From Luidia sarsii (taxonomy: Eukaryota > Echinodermata > Asteroidea > Paxillosida > Luidiidae), in the NCBI GenBank assembly GCA_949987565.1, contig OX465103.1:18423280-18487279 (forward strand): a DNA stretch of 64,000 nt, given 5' to 3'. Position numbers and translations under genes: made by a program. Below are positions 11,701-25,600 of this stretch, piece after piece. The notes below the pieces were generated by a model that saw only the letters and a program-made list of their open reading frames with translations, did not search any database and was not told where the DNA came from. Position 1 is the stretch's first letter. Every line of letters begins with the position of its first letter.

Positions 11701-13050
11701 TCGCCCGCGATATTCCCAAGAAACAGAACGATTTATAACTAGTCATGCTGTCAAGTGACTTCGTGGGGAAAACTGGACACATAAGAAAGAAAGAGGAATA
11801 ATATAGATGGGCCTATTTTCAAATTAAATGATGATTTTACAGCTGGATATATCATGGCATGTTTATTGAAACAGAAATGGGATATCCTTGGTCGAGGGTT
11901 GTTAGGTCTATCACCCTAATGCTTGGTCGGCGGTCACGGTTTCTGTGACTCGCCGTGAGGCACGAGTCGGGCCAGGGCATACATACAAGTCGGTTTAAGA
12001 AAAGTGTGAAGTGAAAGCAAGAAGTGTATATCCAATTTAGATCTTCTGCCAAAAACTGGTACATGTTCTCGGCAAATACTGAGGGTTCAACCTATTATTA
12101 TGGCAATGCGGCCCGGGCAAGAAAATTAGGGATGCAAAAACCCAACATTTAAAGGAATACGTCCCACTAAAAAGTTTAAATTATAATTGTCAGTACCGTA
12201 CTGCAACAGATTCTGAGAAACCTTCGGACGTGTATATTTTTCACCTCAACTTCCTCAAGGTATAAGAGTTTTTGAGATTTATTTTCACCCACAAGAAAAT
12301 GTTGATGGCGCCCTCTATCAATAGATTCGTCGTCTTGCTACGGTTGCCGGTCGATATTGTTTGCCCATTGCAGTCCAGATTTGCTGAACGTTTGAGAACA
12401 TTGTCAGTCATCAGTCCTATTGTAACTATAATTTATACGAGTTTTGGGCTTCCTTCCGTTCAAACCATGTTTGTTTTCACTTTCATCAAAATTTAATGAT
12501 CAAACATCATGATTGCAGTATTGCTTTTTATAAAAATATGATTTGAATATTTTGATATAAAAATCGTAATGAAGGGGAAACACAGTCACAACTTGAGCAA
12601 ATGCATACACTCGCATTGTCAGGGGAGAGAGCTTGATGGGCTTGGCGATAGACTAAGGCGAGAGATCAAGACGATGCCAAGATCACATCGCACATCTGAT
12701 GTACAGGCTCATATAATAGACCGTTGTATATAGAGCTTAGGGGGCCTATACCAAATTGAAACAATCTTAACCCAGCTCAATGCATGGCAATTGTTTTAAA
12801 AATTGTAGTCAGGAAATATTTTCATTGACAGACTGACAGTTTTATTTCTTCACTTTCAGCCCTTAATTGACAATACCAAACATGCGTGGTTAAAAGTGTT
12901 TGACCCTGGACCCTTGCTCAAATGTGGTTAAACTTAAAATAAAGGTTTTAAAGAAATGCGAGTTTAAATTATAGACTAATATGACCTGGTACATGTGTAA
13001 TTGTAAAGTCAGTACACAAGGACAGTGTACTAAATAGGTTTTACATTTGA
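8794..13050. other. intergenic, no gene recognised
   Basis: Over 4 kb with only short unsupported ORFs. A C/A-rich strand-asymmetric stretch lies near 10860-10990. Words like tagagggcgct recur near 9088 and 12309 and, variant, at 11560. I see no exon of a known family. TACATG repeats are scarce here, in contrast to everything downstream of Raf exon 1. Confidence 0.45.
9083..9096 (+). promoter_or_regulatory. CTCF-like motif match
   Basis: CCAATAGAGGGCGC fits the established bilaterian CTCF core consensus at 13 of 14 positions (the fourth base differs). This is a motif match only; short matches arise by chance or by transposon carriage. Confidence 0.2.
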
Positions 13051-13054
13051 AAAG

Positions 13055-13190
13055 TGGCAAAGGAAACTTCGACTGGAATGGGAGTTGAACCTGAGATTTA
13101 TTCTGGTTTTGTGTACCAGCTCTTTAAATGGTGGCCTTACCAACTAGTCTTTGCCGGGGTGGGGAAGTTAACCATTAATTGCTGTATATC
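13055..13190 (-). repeat. tRNA-derived SINE copy
   Basis: cttcgactggaatgg..gttgaacctgaga, then tgtaccagctct, then agtctttgccggggtgggg, in the same order as the copy at 5070-5265. The box B-like ggttcaac reads on the - strand. Lies about 380 bp upstream of the Raf start codon. Confidence 0.6.
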
Positions 13191-13348
13191 TCCCGGGACC
13201 CCTAGCCTCCCCCTCCCACAGTTTTCATTCAGAAGCTACAGCAGCTCGGGGGTCATACAAAGTGGGCATGGGAAAACTGACTGGGAACTTTTAAAAGTCC
13301 CTATTTTGTTTAAATAGATTTCAATTAATGCATTTTCCTTTATCAGTT

Positions 13349-13378
13349 GGTAATACTATTACTAGTAGTAGTATTACC
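13349..13378. promoter_or_regulatory. 10-bp-arm perfect hairpin upstream of Raf
   Basis: GGTAATACTA at 13349-13358 and its exact reverse complement TAGTATTACC at 13369-13378, separated by 10 nt. About 190 bp before the Raf ATG. Function unknown. Confidence 0.4.
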
Positions 13379-13523
13379 CTAAGAATGTAAACGTTCCAGG
13401 CTGTTCTGTGGCATTTAAACATACATGCGGGTATACTACTACTAGACTAGAATATGCTGGTTCTCTCTTTGAGTCGGGAATGCAGGGACAGGGAACCAGT
13501 TTAAAATGTCTGTGACAGACACT

Positions 13524-13533
13524 GTCACGTGAC
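13524..13533. promoter_or_regulatory. E-box palindrome GTCACGTGAC near Raf 5' end
   Basis: A perfect 10-bp palindrome centred on CACGTG, the known site class of USF and MiT/TFE bHLH-zipper factors, 35 bp before the Raf initiator ATG. It may lie in the proximal promoter or in the 5' UTR; the transcription start is not visible. Confidence 0.45.
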
Positions 13534-13552
13534 TAAACCACAGAATACACAG

Positions 13553-13617
13553 ATGATATGAAGGCAAGATGGCGCTTGACGGCCGACATGAAGGCTTCCC
13601 TAGTCCGGATCCATTGA
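13553..13617 (+). promoter_or_regulatory. upstream ATGs ahead of the Raf start codon
   Basis: ATG ATA TGA at 13553-13561 is a minimal two-codon uORF. A second ATG at 13558 opens a 20-codon frame ending TGA 13615-13617, overlapping the Raf ATG at 13569 out of frame. The Raf ATG has the better context (A at -3, G at +4). If the mRNA starts upstream of 13553, both would tax Raf translation. Confidence 0.45.
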
Positions 13618-13676
13618 CGATAGACAACGGACACGATGGACTTCAGAATCTGACAGCAAGCACGTCGATGGAGGAG
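13569..13676 (+). CDS. BRAF: Raf coding exon 1 (initiator)
   Basis: ATG in a strong context (AAGATGG) begins 36 codons with no clear domain, ending in SMEE just before a GT donor (gtaaat) in phase 0. Vertebrate B-Raf exon 1 likewise is a low-complexity leader ending in PEE before the BRS exon. The phase joins cleanly to exon 2, 17.6 kb away. Homology in the leader itself is weak; the call rests on the ending, donor, phase and ATG context. Confidence 0.75.
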
Positions 13677-16600
13677 GTAAATGGTGCTCTAATCAACGAG
13701 ATTTGATGGAAAATAGAGTTCCATGTGTACGCGTTTTTGCGTGCGGAAATACGCCTCAACGAGAAAGGTCAGACTACATCCAGTACTCCAGTAGTACTGT
13801 ACATGGGTACGAGTACACAACTACATGTACAACTACAACTACAAAGTACTACAAATATCATGTACATGATGTACATGTACATTGTAAACTGTAATAACGT
13901 TACTGAGCTGAATCAGTGACTGTTTGACCTACCTCCATGGTCTGACCATGTCCAAGGTCTGACATTGACACTGTGACAGAGAATAGGGAATTACAATTTA
14001 ATTAGTGGTGGACTTGCAGCACTGGTGTCATTTATTCAATTTTCATGCCTAGAATTGCGTTGTCGAACTTTGCTAGTCCGAGCATGGTCCGAGTAGTCTG
14101 AGTAACTTGGACCCTTACAATCGGCCTTTAAAAAAAATTAAAAGTGTAACGTTCACAAGTGCTGTGGCATAGGGATCAGCAGGTTCAGCATAACTCATAA
14201 AATACTGCTTCATTTGGCCCAAGATTTCTAGCAAATTTGGTTTACATACCACGCACCTGTGTGCAACTGTCCATGTGGCGAAAATGTGTCGATTTCCCCC
14301 CCAAAATGGGCGAAAACCTCCCGGTTTGGTCGCAAGATCCAAACAGCAGCGCCGCAATTGGCAGTCTGGTGTCCTGTACATCTTCGCAGCAAGGCGCTAT
14401 ACCGTACTACAGGGACCAGACTGCCAGTTACGGAGCTGCCGTTTGAATGTTGCAACCAAACCGGGAGGTTTTCGCCCATTTTGGGGGAAATCGACACATT
14501 TTGGCCACATGGACAGTTGCACACAGGTGCGTGGTATGTAAACCACATTTGCTAGAAATCTTGGGCCAAATGAAGCAGTATTTTATGAGTTATGCTGAAC
14601 CTGCTGATCCCTATGCCACAGCACTTGTGAATCTTCTCGATCACCTGAGGGGAAATTTCTCCTTTTTCCCCAAATGTGAGTTAAACAAATGACCAGTATT
14701 GATATCGGTGATTCTCACTTAATCCAAAGATGGGTGCGTGGGACGGTTTCACGGGTGTTTTCGGGGTAACATCGGGAGGTTTTGGTCGGGGGGTAGTCAT
14801 TGAGTCGAACACATAGTTACTTACAGGGTTTCCGAATAGGATTCCTTGGACCCTACTATCGCCCGAACCCTCAAAATGTTGAAAAAGGGCTATTGTATCT
14901 AAGGGTCCAAGTTACTCGGACTGTAGTCCGAGTAACTTGGACCCGACAAGTGAAGTCACACTTTTTTTATCGAAATTTGAACGGTCGGGTGCGCTGTACA
15001 TGTGATTGTACAGTACATGTACATGTGCAAGCATAATGCGTGTACATCATGTACTGTACATGTAATGACTTTTGTACATGTACACGTAATATACATATAT
15101 GTACATGTACATGCACATGTACACTGCCGTGCAAAAGTCTGATCGCACCCACTCGTACAAAAAACATTTTGTATTTTGATCATCAAAATCAACAAAGAAA
15201 CAAATTAAAACTATACCAGTGTCTTTGTGAATATCCACTTAAGAACTGTTAAAATCACGTTATATTCCATGAATCATTCCCTGAAAGTGATAAAAGTGTC
15301 AAAATATGAAGGTGTTCGTTTTCGGTGTGCACAAAGTTAACGGAGAGTCGGCGAAATCCAAGATGGCGGCGCCCAGTGCCCGATAAAAACGCGAAAGTAA
15401 CACGAAAGTTAGCCACGTTTTAGCAACGTATAAAGGCCCCGCCAGCGTCAATGACGGCTTGAAAGTGCCTTGTTATTGAAGCCAAGTGATTTGTGATAAC
15501 CTGGAGGTCCAGTCCCTGCCAAATCCAATTGAGATTCTGGAACAAATCGTTCGTATTTAGGGGTCACTTTTCACGCTGTAAACAGCAATCCAAATCGTCC
15601 CGGAAATTCTCGAACGGATTCAGAACCCGCGACACCGGGCCACGGTCCGGGCAGATCATCGCCTCTAACTAGCGCTAACTGCAAGGCAGGGCTTGTGTCC
15701 AGCAACCCTTCCATAGAGATTGATCTCAGCCAATCGGCAGGACACGGTGCTTTGGTGAACCCTGACACCACTGACGTTTGCGAAGTCGATCGCCAGCTAA
15801 GGAAGGGGGTGCGTCGGGACGATCGCCCGAGATGCCTGTGGTCCCTCTCCGTAGATCCGTAGAAGCCCGTAAATGACCTGATCTTGGCCGGACATCCATA
15901 TTCCCATATTCCTGAAACTTTCTTAGATTTTATCTAAGAGCATTCTCGCTTACAGCGATCTGTTTTGTAACTTCGCGGTTTGACATTCCCTCCCGCTGAA
16001 ATGCTGCGAACACCCCTTTTTTTGAAGTCGGTTAGTGGAGCATTCCTCACCATTGTTGGTTGCTCGAACGATCTCAACGCAAAGCCGAACTCAGCTTCTA
16101 TAATAGCCTAGTCCATTTTTACGAATGGGGGTCCATATCACCTCATAATTATTCATTCAGAATCATAATTATTCATTAGAAAACCTTTCCTGCTGCGCGC
16201 ACTTTGTTGCCATTGGTTTAAATGCCTAGATAATGTATTCAAGAGCTCATGAATACGTAATGAGGCCATTCAAGATGGCGGTTTTGCACGTTGAAAAAAG
16301 CTGTCGCGAAATCATCGTCGTCGTGGAGTTACTCGATGTTTTGACACCGTGGAAATATGATTATATTTGATTAAAATAAACACACATGACACAGGTTTGA
16401 CACTTTATGTGAAATTCAGAAAGTTTTTCTGTAAAACGGGTCTTTGAAAAAACGCATGTGAGTGCGATCAGACTTTTGCACGCCAGTGTATGTATAGTAC
16501 ATGAACCTGTACGCTACGTACACACATGTACAATGCACAGTCATGATGTACATGTGTACTGTATACATTAAAGGTCAACTGAAGTGCAAAAATTAGAAAA

Positions 16601-19600
16601 TCCTGATTTGGCATTAAATATGTTCATTGGTACATTGTAATTCCAGATCAAACATAAATTTTGTGTTTCAGGCTTATTAGAAGCCTTTTTTAATTAATTA
16701 AAATTATGCTCGTAGTTATTGAGGGCACTGTTCTTGACGTCACCGGATGAATGCAGAATTTTTGTTCTCTCCCCGCGAAAGCCGTATGCACTTAGATAGT
16801 CGGAGAGGTTCCCTGACGCTTTCAGCAGATAATGCACGTTTTTTTAGCGTGGCACCAGTCTTTTTCTCGGCGAGAAAAACCTGACAATTTTGTTGGCCGA
16901 GACGTCTTTCGACAAGCTTTTTCTTCGGAATCAGATGAATTCTAAGTCGATTACAAGGATAGAAATTCTGAAAATAGTTTTCCTATGGCCACAGACGGGA
17001 ACACGTTGCCAAACCATACATGTATGAGCCCGAATGGTCTCCGTGAAAACAAGCTTCGAAATGGACACTGCACTGCACGATTTGACGGGTCGGATTATTT
17101 CGGTCGTGTCAGCGTGATTTTTGACGTCAAACTGCGGCTTATTCTAGGATCGTCAGGGAATAAATGCATGTTTATTCCACTGCTGCAATCTTCAACAACG
17201 AATCTGGCTGGCGTGTCAACGGGTTTGTCGATATTTACTCCCGAAATCGGTTCTCTTGAAAAACGTGCACTGACTGTTGGTATACACGAACGTACAATAC
17301 AATAGTTCCCCGACAAGAGTAATGGACCGAGTCTTCATCCACTGACGTCACCAAGGACGTCCTCCACGGGGGCGTGGCTGCTCCCCCTTCCAAACTTAAA
17401 TAATTAGTTTGGTATTTAGTATTATTTGAAATGATAAAAACGAATTCCAAAATGCATTGCAGTTGACCTTTAATATGTACCTGTAGTACAGTACATGTGC
17501 ATTGTACAGTATGTGTGTGTACGTAGCGTACGGGTTCATGTACTGTACATTAAGGCTGTTGTCGTGAAAAAAAAATTCTTGTCGACATGTCGTGATAATT
17601 TTATGCCGATTGTCGACATTGTCGCGACAGAGCCCCCAATTTAGTAAAAAATCAGTGGTACCGATGTTGGATTTTTTAAAGTAAATAAACGAATGGGGCA
17701 TGTCAAACCGCCATGGTTGTGAACTTGTGAAATTAGTTTTCATGGATAATCTTAATTTCAATAAAATTTCATATTTAATGGCTTTCGTATTTCAGATTAT
17801 ACACAACAAAATAATTGTTTTGCCGATATTGTATGTTACAGTCGTAATTTCCTTAAAAAATCATAAAAAAACCATTGCTCATTGTTTATTCATGACGTCA
17901 TCGATTGGCAATGCGTGCGTTCTCACTGCAAGGAATAATGAATATTTATGAATTCGCTGCACAGCGGCTGCAGTGGTTTTCCTATTGGCTATGCACATGG
18001 AAGTTGGAGAACCAGATAGTTTCATTCGTTTATTAACTAAAAAATTTAACATTGTCACCACTGATTTTTGACTAAATTGGGGTCTCTGTCGCGACAATGT
18101 CGACAATCAGCATAAAATTCATGCGACATGTCGACAAGAATTTTTGTTCACGACAACAGCCTTATTGGACACCGCTGGCTGTACCAAACAACGGGTACAG
18201 ACGGTAATTGGGCGCGATTTGCTTTGCACGATAGATAAATTGAGCAACAACACGTGGTTAGGTTGCGTGCGAAAGTAGAATCATTGAGCTGTCAAAAGTT
18301 TGTGGTTCGGGGGTCCTTTTCAAAGTTGTACATGTGTAACCATGTCCTGAAAGGAGTCAGCCAGACAGCAAAACCAGCCACTAGGCCTACATGTACAGTA
18401 CTTCACGATGCAGCACAAAAATGTTGCCCGGTAGGTAGGCCTACATGTACATGTGTGATCATTTTCAAATTATTCTCACTTTTTTGACGAGAAAGTTTTG
18501 GCACAGCCCAGGCCCACGTCACGATTCCTGGACTATTCCATTAGGCATGAGAGGGGTGCGATCGTAGGACTGTATATACAATAATAAGGTCCGATAATGT
18601 TTTCCTTTTGGGTGGACGTATTGCAGCTGCTTACAAATTCATCTTTACAAAGCATGATAGGCTATTGAGACTCTTTTTTTTTCTTTTCTTTTTTATGAGG
18701 ATCTATTTTCAGATATTTTTGTCATCAGGCTGACTAGCACCACAACCATACCTGAATGGTGCAGTCCATGTTCCATTAGAAGGCGTATTGGCCACTGACT
18801 AAAAACCTATTTTTGATGTAATTTTTGAGGTGGAAAACCCACTTTTTAGGCATTGTGGTCGCACAGAAACGATGATATCATTTATGGGAGACCTGAAACA
18901 ATGATTCGGTGCCTTCAGTGTCTTTTTTCAAAGTCTTCTAAGGTGCTGACAGCGGTACTAATAAAAAAAAATTGAATTGCCTTGATACCCCAGAGGTTTT
19001 TTTTGTGATTGCCTTGATGCCCTTCAAAAATGCAGAAATTTCCTTGTTGTCCTTAATTTTGCTGAAATTTCAAGGCAAAAACTGTTGTGCCCTTTTAACC
19101 CAGAGTTCCTGCCGTGCTTGCAACTTACATATATACACTGTATGTGTTCTTGAGTTTGCTTGCTCCACACCCAATGATCACCCAATGCTCAATGAGGAAA
19201 TGGTAGCCAGACAATAATAATGCATGTGATTTTCTCCATTTCCCCTGAAACATATTCATAATCCTCCTCCTCTGATATACAGTAGTTTTAGGAGATGTTT
19301 GTTGAAAAGGATATCAGCAAAGGCTGTGAATGGTTTGTTTTGCACTTGTTGAACTTGAAAATCTTATTTGCTTCTTACATGTCCATGAAGCAGGGTTGTA
19401 AGAGTAAAGAGGGAACAGATACAGGTAGTATAATGTACAACGTACTGTACATGTGCACATGTAGTACATGTACATATGTACATGTACAGTAGAACAGCTT
19501 CACGTAGGGGTGAAACATGCAGTGCTCAAATCAACAAAGATATATTTCCATTCATGGGATGTATTTAGTGAAGTGCTTTTACACCACATGTACACTGCAG

Positions 19601-22600
19601 GTCTATATACTTGTACATGTACATGTACATGTACATGTATACACATGTACATGTACACCTGCAGTGTAATAGTGTACATGTACATGTACATGTATGTACC
19701 GGTATACGATATATGGCCATAGTATGTAAGTGAGGTAGTAACATACATGTACATCATGGAGGTTACATTTACATTTAGGTGTGGATGGAGACGAGTGAGC
19801 ATGAGGTGGGCATGGCTGGAGGAAGCAAGGGAGATCAGATCTGCTGTAGAATGTCACGGCTCTAGGGCAGGGGTTTCTCCAGCAATGTCTTAGAGAAGAA
19901 CCCTGCTACCAGTTGGTAATGTACGGTACATGTACATGCTGTCTATGAAGAGCTTTGGACCGGCAGGCCCAAGACATGAAGGTGAAGATCTGAAAAGAGG
20001 TCAATGCAGAGCGCAACCCAGGGCAGGGGTTCTCTGGCCATACATGTACAATGTATCTTCGAGGAAGAGCCTGGTACCCCAGGCAGTCTAGGAAGAGCTT
20101 GTAACTAGCCTATCCCAAGACATCAAGGTGAAGATCAGAAGAAAGTTCACTGCCTCATCTGGATGGGCTGGTGACCGCCATTATATACATGTACCTTGGA
20201 GCACCGTAATGTGAAAGGCATGGTGGGATGATGCCCTCGACGAAGCGATAATAGAGAAATGGCCAAAGCTTCTGGCCGTCCCTTGGTGGTGGTGGGTAGG
20301 GTTTGTTTAGGGTGTGTCGCGTCATGGCTGGCACACGGCCTTTTAAGCTTGTCAAGCTTCACTACACAATGGTCAGTGGAGCTGCGTAGTATAAGGGTAA
20401 TTGCTTAACTCTACATTTGTATTAAGATTTACCATGAAGTATTATGTTCTTCCTTTTTGCTAGATATACTGGGTATACATGTATGTACAATGTAGTACAA
20501 TGTATTTTGTGCTGAGGAGAGGCAAACGAGTAGGGCAAACATTTGAGTCCTTGAACGACTACCGTAGATAACTAGATATAAGTCTACTTTATATGGTCTG
20601 GTATTGTCTCATAACCTGGTTTTCGCCTCAACTTGTACATTTATGTACTGTAATGTTGCAATTGAAACAACGTCGTGGCTTTGCTGAAGGATTGTTGAAC
20701 ATACAGATAACACTGTCATTATTTCGCCTTTGAACAAACAATTATAATTCACAAGATACCAAACTGGTTTTTGGTGCAATTTCCACCATTAAGTTACCAG
20801 TAAATTACTTATGAATCATAATTTCTTTGTTTGCTTGTAAACATACATTTTTAAAAATCCAGGACATCATGAATTACTTGTCAGACACTAGACTCAATCA
20901 CTGCAACTGCATTATGCAGTGTAATGAAGAGAACATCGGTCGGCGTAAAGTTACAATGGTGCTGCCTGCTTATACTGTACATTTAGTACATTTACAGGTC
21001 TGAATTTTATAGTCAAGATTTTGGAGTGCTTCCGCTTATTGTTATAAATACATTTGGCTTACCAGTATGTGAAATTAACTTTTGGCCTTTTTATCTACAT
21101 GTAAAGTGGTAGGAGCAAATATAATGAGATTGCAGCAACATGTTGTGCATTGCGTTGGGAATGGTTTGCTGTCACAGGTTCAGTAGCATTGAAATGGACA
21201 CGCCAAATACATTAACATTGTGCAATGTAGGCATAATACATTATGTGAAATACGACCAGGACCGAGACTCAATTATATGAATACAATAGTTCCCTCATGC
21301 CCACAGTGCACTGCAATTTGTCAGGAAACGCCACTTTCTTGTACTGTACGTGTATGTACCAGGTACATGTACAATGTACAGGTTCATGTGTACAAATAAG
21401 TGTACATACTTTGACAGTACCGGTATTTGGTTTGACCCAAAGCCAATCTGAATGGCCTAGCCAATCTTCTGCCTGTAGCTTCACTCCTCTTTCCATTAGC
21501 CAATGTGCTGATTGTGTCTCTAGTCTCTACACAAGACGTTCTATACTACATGTACGGTACCTATATTAAGTACATTAGAGTACAACACCATTCACTTGTT
21601 GGTTTCCTCAGCCTTCCACTTCCAGTAGACACATCTGAACATAAAAAATCTTTAACCTAAACCTTGCCTGAACTAGTCCACTTACGTACATTGTAAAATA
21701 CTGCTGAGCACTGTGTTTGATTTGGGAAGTTGTAGGGATTTTATGAATTTGTATCAGGTTTGTTGATGGTTACTTGTTGTGCTTGCATTTGTTGTGACAT
21801 TGATATTTGATTAATTGGATCTTAAAATGTTAAGAATGAGTGCCCTAATTTCAAAGTTTGTTACTGTAATTTGTGTGTGCAATGCATGTAATATTGATAC
21901 ATGTACTGTACAATATACATGCACATAAGTGTACGTACTGTATGCTTGTCAGGTTGACAACTTGGCATATATGGTTCTGCAATGATTATTCTAAAGCAAT
22001 ATTATAGTCCATTGAGGTCACATACCGGTACTGTACATGTACATGTATGTAGGCATAAAACACTGGGAATTAACATTAATGCTAATTCACTATTGAACAC
22101 ACATACATGTAAATGTACAACGTACATAAATGTATTATGCACATCGTATTCATATACTTATAAAGGTATTACATGTACGTGTACTTTAATTTAACCAACC
22201 AAAACAAGTCAATGCTGTAAAGATTGGCTTTGAGTTACATTCTTCTCAAATTACATTCTCCTCGATGCCAAAATCGTACATGTATTTAAAAAAAAAAAAA
22301 AACTTACATATCTTTGCTATACAGATTGTTTGCTTCATACATTTTTGAAGCATTGTAAAGTAACATCACTTGGGCGTACTCATGAAATGATTGAAATCAC
22401 TGGGTAATAGTGAATTCATGTACATGTACGGTACATGTAGGTCTACTGTATACCGTTATGTACCTGGGTACTTGCACATGTACATGTGCAGTTATTTTTT
22501 GCAGTTTATTAATTTGTGGCATGGATGAGCATGCTGCACCTTTGTAGCAGTTTTTGTCTAATGTACCGGACTACCGGTATACATTTTGCTGCATCATGTG

Positions 22601-25600
22601 ATTGTCTACTTCTTTGAGAAATACTGGCATATCTCTGAGACAAGAACATATTCCTGGCAAATGACAGAATTGATTGCAGTACTTTTAAAATCTAAATACA
22701 CAAGAAAAATACTAATGAAATTAATGTAAGATTCTTGAAGTAATGAGTACATGCACATGTACATGTTGTTATGTACATGTACATTATGGCACTAGTTCCC
22801 AACTGGTGCATCAATGTCAGGACCCTTTCTCAAAATCACTGAGATGAGTCAACCATACAAGTACAGGATTTGACTTACACACATGTACATTGTGCATGTA
22901 CCGTACATGTACTCATTTCTACATAAAACATGTACATGATGAACTGTAAACTACGGAAGCTCAATCGGGCCAGGTTTTCTAAAGAATTATTTATTTATTT
23001 TTTGCGAAATAATGCAATAGCTTTGCAAAATAACACAATAGTTTTGCAAAATAATGGGGTGTACTGTACACATTACACGTACAGTATTTTTATCTACATG
23101 TAGCACGTACATGTACATTGTACTATAGACAATATATATGTACCTGTATACATGTACAAACATGTGTACAGTACATGTACATGTACATGAACTGAACATA
23201 CCCCAGGTACTGTACATACTGTACTGGTACATGTACATGTACGTACATTTGCATTCGTGTGTACACAATGTACTGTACGTGTACATTGTACCGGGGTACA
23301 TGTACTTAATATAACTACCGTAGCCACAATTTACCGGTACAGTTTACACATACATGTATACAGCATGTACATGTACATGTACAGTGTTCATGTACAATAA
23401 CATACATGTCCAATGTACATGTACATGTATGTACTTTGCACACAGTTTCATTTAATACCTACACTATGTAAAATGAGCTCTTTTTGAGTAGAGACATGTA
23501 GCCAGTCTGCCAGTACCGGTAGGCCTACATGTGATGTACCGGTACATGTACTAATGTATACACTGTACATGTACAGGTATGTAAATGTACATGTATATAT
23601 ACATGTACATGTATGGACTTGGGGGTGATGTTTTAATGCACTTTATCATGTACAAATTGTGCAATATACTGTACGTGTGCATGTTGCAATGTACGAGTAC
23701 TTTATGCTACTGCACACTAACTGTAAGTGTGTTTTGTTGAAATAGGATATTGCATAATGCATTTGTTGCAGAAACATACACTATGTAAAAGAAGACCTGT
23801 GCATTACTTGCTTGAACTGCTGGAAATGAAACCATTCAGGATTTGTGATGCAACTCCCATTAATACCAACAACTGAATTACATGTACATGTATGTGTTTT
23901 TTTTTTTGGAAATTTGAAATTTCTAAAATGTTTTTTATACAGCCTGACAGGCACCAAAAGTCAAGCTTGTGCATGCATCATGTACATGTACTTTACAGCG
24001 GTATACGGTACATGTACAGTATATGTACATTTACATGTACCTTGCAAGAAGCAGACCCTACAGTCATCATGCTACACGTAACTGCGTACAACTACATGTA
24101 CAGTACACATATTTGTACATGCATAAATTATGACCAGAACATGTACAGTGTACATGTTACCATGCACATGCAAATGCTTGCACTAGCCAGGCACAGTGCA
24201 CACTGATTGCCAACCAATGCTCCTTTTCAGGTGTGCCTGGGCAAAAGCCACTGGGGTCCCTGGATAGTCTCATAACACTACACTGGCTGTGACTTCATTT
24301 ACATATTGCCTGGTGTTTCCTCTTTCCCCTCCACTATGCCAGGTACAGCATTGTACAGTACATGTATAGGAGTAACCTCTGGCCATACATGTATAATGTA
24401 CTGTACATATGATCCCAGTGTGTAATTGCATAGGAGGCGGCAATACAACTTTTACAAGGCTATTTTTTATCTTGCTTTCCTTGAGAGAGGTTCATGCATT
24501 ACATGCAATGATGCTCATCTGCATAATTCATTTAGGCCTCAATGGTACTGGTACATGTACATGTATAGATCTGCCATTGTGTAGGTCTACCAGTATACAT
24601 GCACATTGAGTGTGTTCGAACAGACCTGGATGTAGTCAAAACTAGTCATTACAGTAACTAAGTCAAGACAAAGTACAATGTACAGTACATGTATGTAATG
24701 TACATGTACATGTACATGTACATTACATGTACATGTACATGTACATGTACTACATTTACATACATACATGTACACACGTACATGTCCATAGGTATCAAAT
24801 TGGAACAGTGCTTTGGTTATTGAGTGCTTTGGTTATTGCACTGAGTGGAAGTAACAATTCAGTGATACATACAGTACATTATACACACATGTGTAAATTG
24901 CATTACACAATACAGTGCATTTACAGTACATGTACATGTACATGTACATGTAGTTACACATATACAGCATGTTATCATACATACATGTACAGTACATGTA
25001 CATGTACAGTAAGTTAACGTACATGTGTACATGTAAGGCACACCATTCTAACTTTTCTTCACCGATGTCATCTTCATTATACATGTACATGTACTGCTAA
25101 TTAATGCAGTCAGGTGCTTTAGAGTTTAGACTTTAATTTAAAAAAATCTGACTTAATTTCATGATGTTCCTGAAATTTGACAGTACATGTAAATGTACTT
25201 ATTAGCAAAGATAATCTCGTCTACTAATTTTCTAACCGGTTTTTGCCTTTTGAAATTGTTCCCTCTATTCTTAGGCACGTACATGTACATGTACATGTAC
25301 ATGCATTAATTTAGATTCACTTACATACATGTACGTACTGATGCCCATGTACTATATGTATGCATGTCGATGTACATGTACATGTACTTGTACAGTTAAC
25401 CAAAGTTTGTAATGTACGTACATGTATGTCACCCAGTGTACGGTACATGTGTACAGTACATGTATGTGCAATATTCATGTATTGTACAGTATATGAAACA
25501 AGTCATCTGCAACATTCTATGACACAGTAATTCTTGGAAGGCCAAAGTGGGAGATCCAGGGTTCATGGCATTCCAACAGAAAGGTCTATAGCATCATGTA

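Noticed and set aside
14115..14692. Cluster of six overlapping ORFs with similar peptides on both strands
   Set aside because: They mirror one another because the region is a near-perfect palindrome. No homology and no splice context.
16985..17305. 106-codon ORF inside the TTAA element as its transposase
   Set aside because: Far too short for a piggyBac or Kolobok transposase and without recognisable catalytic motifs.
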